In this document: positions 25,101 to 37,054 of the stretch, one piece after another | Numbering within the stretch: the stretch's first letter is position 1 | Layout of the letters: every line of letters begins with the position of its first letter | DNA from: Corylus avellana | Lineage: Eukaryota > Streptophyta > Magnoliopsida > Fagales > Betulaceae | Assembly: GCF_901000735.1 (NCBI RefSeq) | Contig: NC_081541.1 | Span: forward strand, 34,986,060-35,050,059 | Length of the DNA: 64,000 bases | Direction of reading: 5' to 3' | Made by a program: the position numbers and the translations under genes | The notes under the pieces: generated by a model | Databases searched by the model: none | The model's input: only the letters and a program-made list of their open reading frames with translations | What the model was told of the DNA's origin: nothing

Positions 25101-28100
25101 TTTGTTTTCAGATTCTTCAAATCTGGGGTCCAGAAGGCTGGGAGTTCAATTAAGTGAGTAAATGTTTGTCTTGCCTTTGTTTTGTGTCTGATATATGGTA
25201 GGCTGTAGGGAAGCCTGTGTCGATATCTGACAATTTTGAATTGCCAGGATCCAAATGTCTCTACAATTTTTCAATGCTAACTATGCTTAACAATACTTTT
25301 TTATTTTTTTATTTTATATATAAGTAGTTGCTTAATAATACTTGTGAAATCTTTGACTTAAAAACTGAGACTGTTATCCTTTTAGTATCTGAAGTGAGCA
25401 TTCAAATTGATCTCCTGGGCATATTTGTTGATTTGTTGTTATGGTCAGTTTTTAGATCTTTTACCTACCATGTAATCTTTTGATAAATTAAAGAATATGG
25501 ATAATTTTCTATTGGAGATGAAGCTACTGTACTGTTAACAAACAGTACCTTATCCAATATGCATTGGGTATATTAGTTGTATAAATGGTGTAAATTCAGT
25601 GCTAAAAACAATTTATTGGAAGAGGATCTGGAAGCCAAAAGGATGGCTCATGGCCAACTTCATGTGGCACTTCTGGTGAGAGATTGAAATCTAAAGGATT
25701 GATCAGGCCGATCAGGAAAATGAGTTGTGAAAGAGGGGGGAAGATTGTATCTTCATATCTTATTCCATAAAGATAATACTAGACATCTCAACACTTTTTC
25801 CCAAATGATCTGATCCATTCAATAAATAAATAGATTTATATTGTTTTTTTTTTTTCTTAAATGAATGTGGGATCTAGATCATTTGGGAAAGGGAATTTGG
25901 GAAAAAAAGTATTGGGATGCCTAGCAGCCCTCATTCCAGAAAGGGCTAGTAGTAACACCCTTACAGTTACTGATAGAGAATAGGTTCATATGGAGATTAC
26001 TGTAGTCAGGTTATTTGGCTGTAAATAGGAATGCGCTGATACAACTATAGATGTTAGGAGGAAAATTATGGCACGACTTAAGTGCGAATTGCAGTTTTGT
26101 TAGTGGTGTAGGTCCGTAGGAGCTTCCCAGCCCTCTTTCTCAATCGGAAACATCTTTTCCAGAAATAGTAATGGCAATCCTTGTTGTTTGTGCTTCAAGT
26201 TTTTGTAAAACTAAGATTTTTTTATCAATATCTGGAATCCATGGAAATGAGATCTTGATTTATATATATATGTTTTTGCCTGTATCTTATGCACATTCTT
26301 TTTGATACTACAATTAGTTCATCTGATTTTGAATGGCAAATTGACGATATATTTATTTTCTGGTAACAGACATGAGAAATCGGGTAATGAGCAGTTTTTA
26401 ACTGAACTTAGCAAATGGGTTTTCCATGAAAGAGGGCATCTTAAGGTCAGCATCTTTTTGTAGTTGAGATGTTTTGTATTTAATTCTTTTTGAATGAGGT
26501 TTAGGGGAAAAAATTGTAGTTTACTTATGGGATGATTAAGAATATCTTGTGTCATCCGTTGGTTAGAATAGTTTTTAATTGTTTACTGCTTCATCATATT
26601 AAGACGTGGTTTTATCAATAGGCTGTGAATGTAAGACACAATAATGCTGGGGAGGCTGATGAACCTGCCATGTATAGGATCAGCGATGACCTGGTAATTT
26701 CGACTCCAGTTTTCATTTATTTTGAAATATATAACCTAATTTTAAATAGAAAAAGAAAAGGTTGTTTCTACCTCTCACATTTTAATTCTGGTTGAAGGAA
26801 TATTCGGTTGAGATTTATGAGTGGTCTGGTACAAGTTGGGAACCATATGTAGCTGATGACGTTCAAGTGCAATTTTACATGATGAGTCCTTATGTTCTGA
26901 AGAATTTATCCACTGACAAGAAGGTACTGTATTAATTAGGTTATGAGTTGCTTGTGACTTCACTGGCTGAGTTGCTATGAACACCTCTTTTGTTTGTTTT
27001 TGGTTGGAATGAACACTTAAAATTATAATTATGTTTTCTTGCAGGGTCACTATTTTACAGCATTTAAGGTTCCAGATGTTTATGGGGTTTTCCAGTTCAA
27101 GGTTGAGTACCAAAGGCTTGGATACACAAGCTTATCCCTGTCAAAGCAGGTATATTTTAACTGCTGGACCTTAAAAAAAATTTTTACACAGAATTGTATG
27201 TCAAATAATGTTCTAGAGCAATGGATCTTATTGTGGAATTATAAAGTAAAGATAGCTTCCTGACCGTGCTTGATGCTATCTGCACCCAATTAAATCAGTA
27301 GGATGCTGTTTGAGTGAAAGAGTGGCTATAGACAATAATATGAAACTCTATACTTTCAAGGATGGTCTTTGTGTTCTAAATCCTTCCCTCAATTTGTTTC
27401 GCTCTAATCTCCAAATTTATTTATTTTCTATGTTAATCGAGGCTTGTCGCTTTCGATTGGCGTTGCATTCATCGGTGCGTATAAATCCAGAAGGACGCAT
27501 CAACAAAATCGTAAATCACAGAGAAATTCGACCATTTTTCCTTTACATAACAAACAGCTACACACTGTTGGTTGGTCGTAGTTTGTTTCATGGTCGGGTT
27601 GTGGCATTGTTTTTGAAGCAGTTATTTATTAATATTATATGCATTAGGAGGGTGTTGCTTCTTACTGGTGAACTCTCCCTTGTTTCTAAGTGGGGGATGT
27701 TCATGTTTCCGAAGCATAGATTAATATCTTTGCCAGTATTAAACAGCGCTGTGTATTCTTTTTGTTGTTTTACTGTGCTACCTGTCTCCTGGTACATTTC
27801 CATCTTATTTTTCTTTTACTTATCAAAAAAAGGTTTTTGGTTTTCATAGACTCCAAATAGTTCAAACATCCTGTTACTTCCATTGGTATTGTTAGTTTTC
27901 AGCTCTACTATATATATATATATATATAATCATAAATTCATTAAAAAGTGCAAATGTGCAACCTAAGTACGCAGGAAGTATACAAGAGAGAGCTATTGTC
28001 ATATTTCAACTTTCTTATATGGCCATCTTGCAAAGAATTTAATGCTCAGTTGAAAATAATACAGAACCAGAGTCATGATCTTTGCCTTCCCACTTGATAT

Positions 28101-28406
28101 TTATTTATTTCTCATTAACTTTCCCAAGAAGTCAAGGTGAACAAGATGAAAATTAAGGTCTAAGCACTTTGAAATCCAATCTAAGAATAAACAACACATC
28201 TGCTAGTTGATTGTCATCTTTGAGAATGCTTGCAATTGTGATTCTCCGTTAGAATGTAGAAGCACCTTTTTCTACATGCACTATATGATATGTGAAATTT
28301 TCAATTTGCAGATTCCAGTCCGGCCCTATAGGCACAATGAATACGAAAGATTTATACCAGCAGCTTATCCCTACTACGGGGCAGCATTTTCAATGGTATG
28401 AGACTC

Positions 28407-28437
<31 letters not shown>

Positions 28438-29261
28438 GGTCAATCTCGTTTATGTATACTTGTTTTATGCAACTTATCTTTTCAATAATTTTTTAGTTTT
28501 TCGTGTTCCCTCTTTTAATTTATTGGAGGAGGGGGAGTTAAGGTTATAGGGTGGAGTTCAGGCAAACAGACTCCTCTGCCTCTTGTTGAAAGATGGGATT
28601 GTCTCCATTTTTTTTCCCAGCTAATGTTATGATGGTCTAGGTTGGCCATTTTTGTAATCCTCTTTGCTTACTTTAGATAAACCCAGGCCATCCCGATTGA
28701 GTTCTAAAAGTTTTGAGCTTAGCCTGGTTTTAACTTGAATTGGGCTCCGCAGAAGTTTTGATTCTATAGTGAACAATTTACTCCAACTTGGCTTATTATG
28801 CAATTGAGCTTGAAATTCAAGCTTAAACGTAGCTAGCATTGTTGGAAGAGAAACAAGCAGATTTATGAGCCATGCTCAAGATGTTTGCAAGTACTTTGTT
28901 CCCTAGTCAGCCCTACCTGTGGACGTGCATTTGAAGATTACCGTCTTAGCTAAAAACTACCCATACTAGACGCCAGACATTAATTTTGCCTAACTAATTC
29001 CTCCAGTATGTTGCTCTTTTTTTTTCTTCTGAAACTGGTGCTTTTCCTTTGTTAGCACAGTGAGCTTCTACTCTGATCTCTCTTGGAGATGTACAATGTC
29101 AAAGTTTGATTGTTACAATTTTGGATTTGTACACACTAGATTGATATGGTCTCATGTTTAATTTAATCTCCTTTTTTCTGGAATTTAATATGAAAGTTTA
29201 AATTTTGATGCAGATGGCAGGTTTCTTCATCTTCACTGGCGTCCACCTATACAACAAGTAG
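22129..29261 (+). CDS. OST48: Oligosaccharyltransferase 48-kDa subunit (OST48/DDOST/Wbp1)
   Basis: Thirteen exons: 22129-22396, 22741-22877, 23058-23183, 23646-23699, 23816-23929, 24983-25038, 25112-25153, 26370-26445, 26622-26693, 26798-26923, 27045-27149, 28312-28395, 29214-29261; total 1308 bases, 435 residues, the normal family length. It is a non-catalytic ER-membrane subunit of the complex that moves the dolichol-linked glycan to Asn in nascent proteins. Visible: signal peptide ([20 protein letters not shown], cut near 20), [19 protein letters not shown] at the start of the luminal domain, [50 protein letters not shown], and the C-terminal [16 protein letters not shown] then one membrane span and a short cytosolic HLYNK end. 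Intron 3 has a GC donor (GAG|gcaagt); the others are GT-AG. Exon 13 lies inside the left arm of the large inverted duplication. Confidence 0.96.
27310..27849 (+). other. 540-bp open frame inside OST48 intron 11
   Basis: An uninterrupted 179-codon frame lies within the intron (27150-28311). The product is rich in Leu, Phe, Ile and Ser, has no recognised domain, and the frame is followed by a TA repeat and a LINE-tail-like segment (27905-27995). Most likely part of an old retroelement insertion or chance; reported because its length is unusual in such AT-rich DNA. Confidence 0.2.
27905..27995 (-). mobile_element. LINE 3'-end remnant in OST48 intron 11
   Basis: A (TA)n run then attcattaaaaagtgcaaat, a short spacer, and gtacgcaggaagtatacaag. 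Arrangement like that at 12985-13095. Reversed, this is a poly(A)-proximal tail. Confidence 0.4.
28408..28437. repeat. (CT)n microsatellite, OST48 intron 12
   Basis: About 14 CT units shortly after the donor of exon 12. Confidence 0.9.
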
Positions 29262-29489
29262 CTTTAGAACCGTTAGATGTGGGGACAATTTACCATCGCT
29301 GTTGAGAGCCAATTTTTCAGATTGGAAATTTTGTTTGAGCAATGATATCACGTAGATGCTTATGATTTTATTAATCTATGGATATGCCACTTGATTAGTT
29401 GGTCAAAGAAAAATGCATTTACCACCATCACATTATTTGTTTCTTTAGATGTAGTCACTGATGCTGATTTGATATTGGCCACTTAACAT

Positions 29490-29605
29490 CAATTTGGAGT
29501 TCGGCTTGCATCCTGGACGGTCCGGATTAAAACCAACTATTTTTAGCACAAATCCGCTCAATGCTTGGACATGTCTTGACCGTCCATATTCAATAACAAG
29601 AAATG
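29490..29605. repeat. Dispersed repeat, copy 2 (within left arm)
   Basis: Matches the order of blocks at 4925-5047, here starting at the gcttgcatcctggacggtcc end. Present once more in the right arm as 48175-48285. Confidence 0.5.
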
Positions 29606-30087
29606 TCTTATTATTGAATTACAGGACACGAGCCAAACTCGAAATGACATATCGGAAGAAAAAAGAAATGCTAAGATGAAAGGCCATGGCCATGTAGACC
29701 CTCATGCAGCTAGTGTAGATTTCAATTTGAGATTGTTTTCTCTCTAGGTGTTTGAAAGCCCCGTTGGTCTTCTGCAGCTGCGTAGTTTTCCGTCTTGGCA
29801 TGTGTTCTCTCGCTGTATATGAAAGCCTTGTGATCTCGGGCTGTGTGCTCTCTTTAAGAGCCGTGAGGATGAAAGTTTTCCTCAAATTAGGTCTTTTAAA
29901 CTGAACTTAGAGTATATGATTTTTAATAACATTAACATTTTAATACATGTGAGAATTAAGTCTTCTAAAAACAAATGTCAATGGTTGGAGATTAGGCCTC
30001 ATGAAATAGAAATCACTAGATGAAATTATTTTTTTTTCCTTTCTCTCTCTCTTATATGGATATGTAAAAAAGAAAAAAAAAATGTTC

Positions 30088-30990
30088 TTAATAGATTAAA
30101 TAAAAAATTCTAAGAGTCGGCTCGAATTTGCGAATTTAAAACGTACAATTGAGGCAAAATCTGCCTTCTTGAAGGCACCTCTGGCCTCTTCGGAGGCTTT
30201 ATCCTTGGGTATTTTATCTTGTAACAATAGATGTCGTATGCTCCTCTACTGTTGAAGGTCTACTCTCCATCTCCTCTTGCAGCTCCAAGCATCTGTTCCG
30301 CTCCCTTCTTGAAATTTTTAGATTTGTTTTTTTTTTTAAATTCAAATCTATCAATTTCAAGAAGTCTTGGGCCTTCACACGCCACCCAACCACGTAACTG
30401 GGCTCTTCCGCTACCTACTGCCACCAGAATCGTCTCAATCCGGCCATCATGCGCCGGAGCGTGCTCCACATGCGCCGACACATGAGCAGCAGTCCAGAGT
30501 CCTCTGCCGGCATGCTCTCTCGTCCTCTGCCCTACCATCCTCCGACACTGCTATTTTATGTGTTTTTATCTTTTGTGTTCTCTTGTTGCTTTTCGTTTGA
30601 ACATATCTTGTTGGGCTTGTTATGTTTCTTCCTTATTATGTATCTTAATCTTCACAGTTTCTTTGGAAGTTTGTGTAGTTTCAAGTTTATTGGAGTTTTT
30701 TTTTACCTCTGATGGTTTTATACATCAAAGTACGCTGCGGCTTTTATCAGCTGCATCCACATGTTACTTTATCCTTCCAGAACTTTGAGTTGCTAGATGT
30801 CTAGCTAGATCTGTTTTTTCTATTAAGCATATATTTTCTTTTTGTTTCCTGTTGCTGTTCTTTTTGTTTTTCCTGTTGTAATCTTTTTTGTTGTTGAATG
30901 AGAGCAGTTTATTAACAAAAAAAAAAAATGTTAACTTAATAGATTAAATTGAAAATTATAAGAGTTGGCTGGAATTTGCAATTTCAATTT
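30088..30990 (+). mobile_element. Poly(A)-ended retroposon-like insertion with flanking direct repeats
   Basis: Imperfect direct copies of a segment of about 55 bp (ttaatagattaaat, aattctaagagtcggctcg-like, aatttgcgaattt-like) occur at 30088-30141 and 30935-30990. Between them a segment of about 780 bp ends in gaatgagagcagtttattaa and a run of A, as in LINE-type elements. It begins near 30142 (gaggcaaaatctgcc). The interior has C-rich and T-rich parts, and short frames there (for example 30231-30485) show no known domain. The flanking repeat is longer than a usual LINE target duplication. The same insertion is in the right arm, so it predates the duplication or is shared by both haplotypes. 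Confidence 0.45.
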
Positions 30991-31719
30991 TTTAAAAGAG
31001 AGTTAAGCATTTGATAAAATTGTGATTTTACTATTTTAGCCTTTAAAATTGTGTATATTTTTCTACATTCTTAAACCATACAATTTTTAGGAAAACACAT
31101 TTCCAATTTATATATTCTAAGCAATTTTTGTTTAAAATTGCAATTTCGGCAAACAGACTCTTAAAGAAATTTATTGTTTATAATGGTTTTTTGGTAATAA
31201 AAACTTTTATTTACCACAAGAAAAAGGAAGGAAATAAAGCGGAGCAAAGAAGCAAAATGGTCCGTAGCATTTTAGATGGAAGTTGATCCTTCTTTAAAGG
31301 ATAGCTGTATAACATTCTTGAGGGGAAGTCCATTGCAGTAGCCTGCAATCATCAATTAGGAGAAGTTGATCTTTCTTTAGTTTCTCTTCATGACTTTTCG
31401 CTTGGCCTAACTCAGTTTTTCAGATTGTTTATCAGCAGCAACACACGTTAAACTTTGATTTCAGAAAGAAAAAAGAAAAACCTTGTAGATTTCAGAAAAC
31501 CCATTTCCAAAACAGCCAAAAAAGAAAAAAGAAAAAGTAGAAGGATGTGTGGAAAAGTTACTAAGTAAACGCCTCAAAGTGATAACAAGAAGGCGTTAAT
31601 CAGCGAAACCTCCAGCTTTGGTTTTGGCCTCCCATGAATCAGGTAAGCACTAAGGCTTGAGCTTAACTGGGATTATGAAGGCACCTCACCTCTTTCGTAT
31701 ACAATAACAAATAAACAAC

Positions 31720-31950
31720 AACAAAAAAAAGAAAGATGAAGATTCAGAAAAACAACTCGGGCGGTGCAATGAGAGCTGCCCATTGCAGAGGCGGCGGCAG
31801 CCCTCGTTGCAGCCGATCGATCCCCATCGATACTCTTCAGACTAGGGTTTTTTGCTGCGGTTTGGACTGTGGAGTCTTGACCTTCAATGGGCTATGTGCC
31901 AATAGCCAGTATTTATAGTCCCTGCCGAAACCCTAACCCCTCATAATTTC
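31720..31950 (-). promoter_or_regulatory. Putative promoter with TATA and telo boxes (left arm)
   Basis: Read on the minus strand: ttagggtttcgg, then a TATA box tataaata (31911-31918), then about 70 bases later aaaaaaccctag (telo-box AAACCCTA) and an ATG at about 31833 that opens 27 codons. TATA plus telo box in this spacing is typical of promoters of ribosomal and other growth-related plant genes. No recognisable downstream coding region follows, so this may be the head of a duplicated gene that has lost its body, or of a non-coding transcript. The right arm has the same (45867-46049, plus strand). Confidence 0.35.
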
Positions 31951-32154
31951 AGATTCGTCCTTCATGTTAACACTATTTTATTTATTTTGCCCATAAATTC
32001 TAATTATTTTTCATGTTAACCTCTAAAACCAATCAATTGCATGGAATTACTTATAAAGTCCTTTCAATTCTTATGTTAAAAGATTTATTAAAAAATATTT
32101 TCTACAATTGCTCCCGGGCTATGGCACTTTCTTTCTTAAATTATCATCTTATTT

Positions 32155-32155
32155 G

Positions 32156-32208
<53 letters not shown>

Positions 32209-32210
32209 AA
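32155..32210. repeat. (TA)n microsatellite followed by T and A runs
   Basis: About 19 TA units, then T and A homopolymers. The right arm lacks the long TA tract, which explains most of the length difference between the arms. Confidence 0.9.
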
Positions 32211-32344
32211 AAAATAGGGGAAATAAAGTTCATCCTAAATTTGTAATAATCCCTACCAATCTACAAAAACCATTCACTTAACGGCCTCTTCGGTTATGAT
32301 ACTTTTGTTAAATCATACGAGAAATGAATTTACCCAAAATGGTT

Positions 32345-32444
32345 NNNNNNNNNNNNNNNNNNNNNNNNNNNNNNNNNNNNNNNNNNNNNNNNNNNNNNNN
32401 NNNNNNNNNNNNNNNNNNNNNNNNNNNNNNNNNNNNNNNNNNNN
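32345..32444. other. Assembly gap 1 (100 N)
   Basis: Exactly 100 N, a scaffolding placeholder, so true distance is unknown. On the right it interrupts the LRR exon of the TNL gene that starts at 36213. Confidence 0.99.
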
Positions 32445-35400
32445 AGTGGTGAACCTCAAACAAGCTCATACAATCTTCTAGTATTAATTGCTCAAGATTT
32501 GGAAGTTTTGAAAAGTCAGGAGTCTGGCTCAGATAATGCGAGTGACTGAGATTTATAATTTTCATTTTCTCAAATAGCTGCCAAACAAATGAGAAAATAA
32601 ACAATGAAAAATGAAGGTAAGCACAATATTAGAGCCTAGAAAATCAAAACTCAATGGTTAAAATGTTAAAATTTCATTATACCTTGGGAATTTCCCAAAC
32701 TCGTCTGAGATTGCTATATTGCAAGTCAATCACAACTAGGCTTATTGGATAAAATTCCTTTGGCATAAACTTTAGAGGGAATCCATGCCAATGAAGCCAC
32801 CTTAATTCTTTAGAAAGATATTTATTGTCTCCAGTGAGTTGTACGTGATCAAGTTGAAGTAATCTCAGTCTTTGCATCTTTATAAATGCACTTGAATTGA
32901 AATTGATCTTACTTAAACTTGGCAATTTTAAAGTAAGCCCTTCAACTGTTTCTGTTCCCTGTAAAAAACAAAGGTTGCATTAAGTGAATATCATTTTGTC
33001 TTTTTTATGCAATCAAAGAAAAATTATATAAACTTGAGCAAAAACATGTCTACAATGTGTGTCGCATAAGATCAGGCTACGTGACATTTAGTCTGAAACC
33101 TCAAACCATAACAAGGAAACTTCCATTTTTTTTTTGTCCTTCACCCACAATTTTGTTAAACTTCAAATCATAACAGGGATTGCAAGTGATCAACGTGAAT
33201 TAGTATGCATTTGTTTCCCAAATATATAACATACGTATTAGAAAACAAAATGCTCTGTTTTTCTTTCAATTTGTTCATCAGTTCAGAAAGTTCTTGTTAC
33301 CTTGTTCTTTGTCAATATATCAAATGCATTCTCATGCAGCCATACTCTACTCCATTTCCCAGGTTCATTGGGGTATTTTCCACGAACAATTTCTCTTCCC
33401 ATATCTCGAAGCAAATCATGCATCATTAACTCGCTTGTCTTGCTAACTTTAAGAAGACACTGTTGAATGAGGACACTAATTCCAATTTCTGCAAAAAAAC
33501 CACAACCATCCAATATTTGTACAACATAGTTTTTGTCCATTCCAATAAAGAAACATGCTATGTCAAGAAATATGTCCTTTTCTGTATTGTCGCTTAGTGC
33601 ATCAAAACTTATTCTAAGTTTTTTTTGAATTTGATCATGAGGAATCATTTTCAGTTTATCTAATGCACTTTTCCATTCTGGGATGCTCCTAGAGAATAAA
33701 AATGAGCCCAAAACTTCGAGAGCTAGTGGCAATCCTCCACAGTAAGCAACAACACTTCTTGACAAGCCAATATAATCTTCAGTAGGATAACTATTCCTGA
33801 AGGCATACCAACTAAACAACTCAAAAGATTCATCGTCATTCATTGTTGTAATTGTATATATGCCATCCACTTCTAGCTCCTTTAGCAAGTGCTCATCTCT
33901 AGTTGTTATAATAATTCTACTTCTTGGACCAAACCAGTCACGCCTTCTAGCTATGGCATTTAGTTGCTCCATTTGGTCTACATCATCAAGTATCACAAGT
34001 ACTGCTTTATTACAAAGTCTTTCTTTTATCATACTGATTCCTCTATCAACACTACTTATCTTTATCTTGCTTGTCTTTAAGATGTCAGAAAGTAGTTGTT
34101 CTTGGAGACGAACTTGACCCCTAGGTTCCATGAAAGTTTCCCTAACATTTGCAAGAAAACTTCCACCTTCAAATCCCCAAAAAAATTGGTTATAAATGGC
34201 TTTAGCAATGGTTGTTTTTCCAATTCCGCCCATTCCCAAAATTCCTACCATACGAATATCGTCAGCTCCAAAATTTAAGCAAAAAGTCATGTCTTGCACA
34301 CGAGAATCTACTCCAATTGGGTATCGTGCTATAAACAAGTGTGTGTTGTTCAATTCTCTTGAAATGTCTTCAATGATTTTTCTGATAAACTTTGCTTCAT
34401 GCCTGAAAATTATTTTAAGAAGTTAGGCAAAGTCACATTATAAAAGGGGGAATTGAAATATAAGTTTCATATACACGAATATATAGAAGTTAGGCAAAGT
34501 CACATTAGAACATGAGTACTACTAAAAGTCACTCTTGTATCACTCCAAGAATGATGTGACTTCTAAAATTATCATCGACCTTGTGATTGATCATTATTGA
34601 TTTTTGATCAAATGATGATTTTAAAAAAAGTCACATCATTTTTAGAGTGACACAAGAGTGAGTACTTCTAGAATTACTCCTTAGAACACGTTAGTTTTGG
34701 ACATTATATATCCTTAACTCATTTGCATTTATAATAATCTGGAGGAAATTTTGAAGAACTAAATTCTTATACCATTGAATTATGTTATAAGTATGTGAAT
34801 CTATAACAAATAGGTGAGTATCGCTTGGTTAATTAACTGGTATGGTTTCTATTGTGCGATAGATCACGATCACCATAAATATCAGAAAATAATTACACAC
34901 AATTGACAATAGTGCAAGAATTTTGCTTTTTCTCTGTATTAGAATATATTAAGAAATATTCTGAATTTATTCTGGTATTTTCCTTATCTGCCTAATATAT
35001 TAGGTACTGATCTATTTCCTTGTATTCTAAATTTCTATTATCTAGATTATGCTATCATGGTATCAAGCTATGAGTCGGTTGCTAGAAAAGAATCGAATCT
35101 TTCTTTTAGTATCACTTGTAAATTATTACTCATTCCACGCAGAGACCATATTTCCTAAACTTTTTGCCTATATGTACTTTCAAAATCTTAAAGGCCTAAG
35201 CGATTGTTATGTGGGAATTACATGAATTATTTATGGGGCTTATCTATGTCGACAAGACATGTCTGTTCAAATTCAAGATCGTAGTAGAAGCAATATGGGT
35301 AATTCTTCATATTGTTAATATTATTCATTTTAGCAATAAAATTAAAAATAAAAAAAAATTTAATAAATATAAAGTAAAAACAAGAAAATATGTGAAAAAT

Positions 35401-36213
35401 GAGAGAGATAGGCAAAGAGTCTTGAGGTGGTCCAACCCTAAAAACTTACTTCCATAGCTTATATCGTTTAATATATATGACTATAAATTCATTATGTTGA
35501 TTTTATTTAAGAGAAACTATTTATATTATAATATATGTATTTATAAAAAGTATACTCTAATGTAATACTATAAAGGTACTAAAATATTGTAGGTGAAAGA
35601 TAAAACTATTGTCTATACGAACTTACCCGTTTACGGTGTTTCTTAGATCCCACCCTGACAAATTAGCAGCTTCATACAAAACTCTTCTCCACCGAAGAAC
35701 TTTGTCCATGTCCAATAAGTAATGCTCTTCATGTTTCGTGGATGCTTCTTCAAAACTACCTGTTTGGTTTCTCACATCTGACGGGTCAACATGATAGAAT
35801 ATAGGCAAAACCAGCTTTCTCATAGTTCTTCGGCACTCCATGATCTCCACAAGTTCCTCCAGACACCACCTTGAAGTTGCATAGTTCTTCGAGAAAACAA
35901 TGATACAAATTCTGGACCCTTGGATTGCTCGTAACAATTCGGATGCAAGATCTTCTCCTCTTCGGAGCTCGTTGTCATCTCTGAAGGTGTTGATTCCTGC
36001 ATCTCTCAAAGCGAATTCAAGGTGGTCGATGAAGTTTTTACGTGTGTCTTTGCCTCTGAAACTCAAGAAAACGTCGTAAATCCAGTTGGGATGGGGGGCA
36101 GAAGATGCTGAGAAGGGGACTTCAGGAGTTCTCAATGTTCCGACAGCCATGACCCAAGGGAGAGTCAATGATGTTGAAAAATAATTTTGTGGTGCGAAAT
36201 ATCTTGTTGACAC
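32445..36213 (-). CDS. TIR-NBS-LRR resistance protein, 5' part only
   Basis: Minus-strand exons 35627-36213 (TIR), 33301-34402 (NBS), 32683-32958 (linker) and 32445-32577 (first LRRs), then cut by an N gap. The visible product has about 699 residues. TIR domain: YDVFLSFRGKDTRKNF at 46-61, GEDLASELLRAI near 86-97, and NYATSRWCLEELVEI with the expected NADase glutamate Glu120. NBS: P-loop GMGGIGKTTIAKAI (Lys about 258), kinase-2 VLVILDDVDQ, RNBS-B SRIIITTRDEHLL, CGGLPLALEVLGS, and MHD as LMMHDLLRDMGREIV. Linker and LRR: LTLKLPSL, ELRWLHWHGFPLKFMP, MKIINLSHSHYLSQTPDFSKLPNLEQL. All motifs are intact and splice phases agree (2, 0, 0), so the gene is probably functional and its 3' end only unassembled. 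TNLs detect pathogen effectors and signal through EDS1. The start could also be Met22 (36150). Confidence 0.93.
34514..34679. mobile_element. Mutator-like MITE in the TIR-NBS intron
   Basis: Inverted termini of about 60 bp (left gagtactactaaaagtcac, right end cttctagaattactcc) with tcactcttgt and gatgtgacttctaaaatt subterminally. Flanks ttagaacat / ttagaacac form a near-perfect 9-bp target duplication. Same family as 2131-2289 and 21659-21825. Confidence 0.75.
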
Positions 36214-37054
36214 TAAATAAAATTAATAATAATAATAAAAAACAATAAGATAAACAAAATGCAAGAAATTCAAATTAGAGCAAGGAAATATCTTACAATG
36301 TTATAGAATTACGGAAGAGTTTTGTCCTTGAATGTTGATTTTGTGCCCCTTTTGAAGTATTCAACCTAATGCGATTAAGTCTCTTGACATGCAAACGCTC
36401 AAGATTAGATTATAACATGCACATCTATATTCATTAAGAATATGCACAAGGATAATTGAACAACCCTTATATTTTATTGTAGAATAATAATCCCAGAATT
36501 TTTAGAGTAAAGAACAAGGAGAGAACATGAAGTAAATCTCAAGTGCTCTTTGGTGAGCCTTTTATGGACAATTATATCAGCTTACGAGCTAGAACCACAA
36601 GTCATGAAATACTTTAATGACCAAACGATCATATTACGTTAAGAAAATTCAATGGCTTCATATTCATTGATGACCAAATGGTCAAAACATTTAGACGTGT
36701 GATGCCTAGTATGAGCAAGAAATCAATACACTACTAGCTGAAGTCAAAAGTAAAGTAAACGAGAAAAAAAAAAAAAAAAGAAGAAAAAAAGAAGCTAAAT
36801 GAGACAAAAAAGAGCACTTTCAATTCCAATTTAGCACTTCATTACCCTATGAAAGTCATAAAATTGTTCCCATCTTATACGAAAGATGAGAAAAAAAAAT
36901 CTATGATGGTTAACAAATCAAATAGTTGTTCCCCTGTTAAAAGAGAAGGTCTTTCTATTCTTTTACATTTTTTCTGAGCAATTTCAATTCCTTTATAAGA
37001 AGAAAGTCATAAAGTTATTAATGTGATTGGACACTCTGAGCCAAAACATGATGA
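36214..37054. other. Intergenic, upstream of the TNL gene
   Basis: AT-rich; no gene seen. Part of it should act as the promoter of the TNL gene. Contains an A-rich run at 36763-36795. Confidence 0.4.

Larger units (their letters stand above)
29076..32226 (+). repeat. Left arm of a large inverted duplication
   Basis: This arm of about 3.15 kb is repeated in reverse complement at 45586-48702 at very high identity: 2 differences in the 183-base block 31736-31918 and none in the 48-base OST48 exon 13. It starts in OST48 intron 12, at the point where the other copy meets an N gap, and ends after the (TA)n/A-rich tract at a conserved aggggaaat. Contents in order: OST48 exon 13 and 3' UTR, a dispersed repeat (29490-29605), a poly(A)-ended insertion (30142-30920), and a telo-box/TATA segment (31700-31945). 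See findings for the assembly question. Confidence 0.93.

Noticed and set aside
27588..27803. Minus-strand frame in OST48 intron 11
   Set aside because: Shadow of the longer plus-strand frame; no domain.
31736..31918. 60-codon frame repeated at 45867-46049 as a conserved small gene
   Set aside because: The repetition is due to the large inverted duplication, not selection; differences between the copies change amino acids; no family match.
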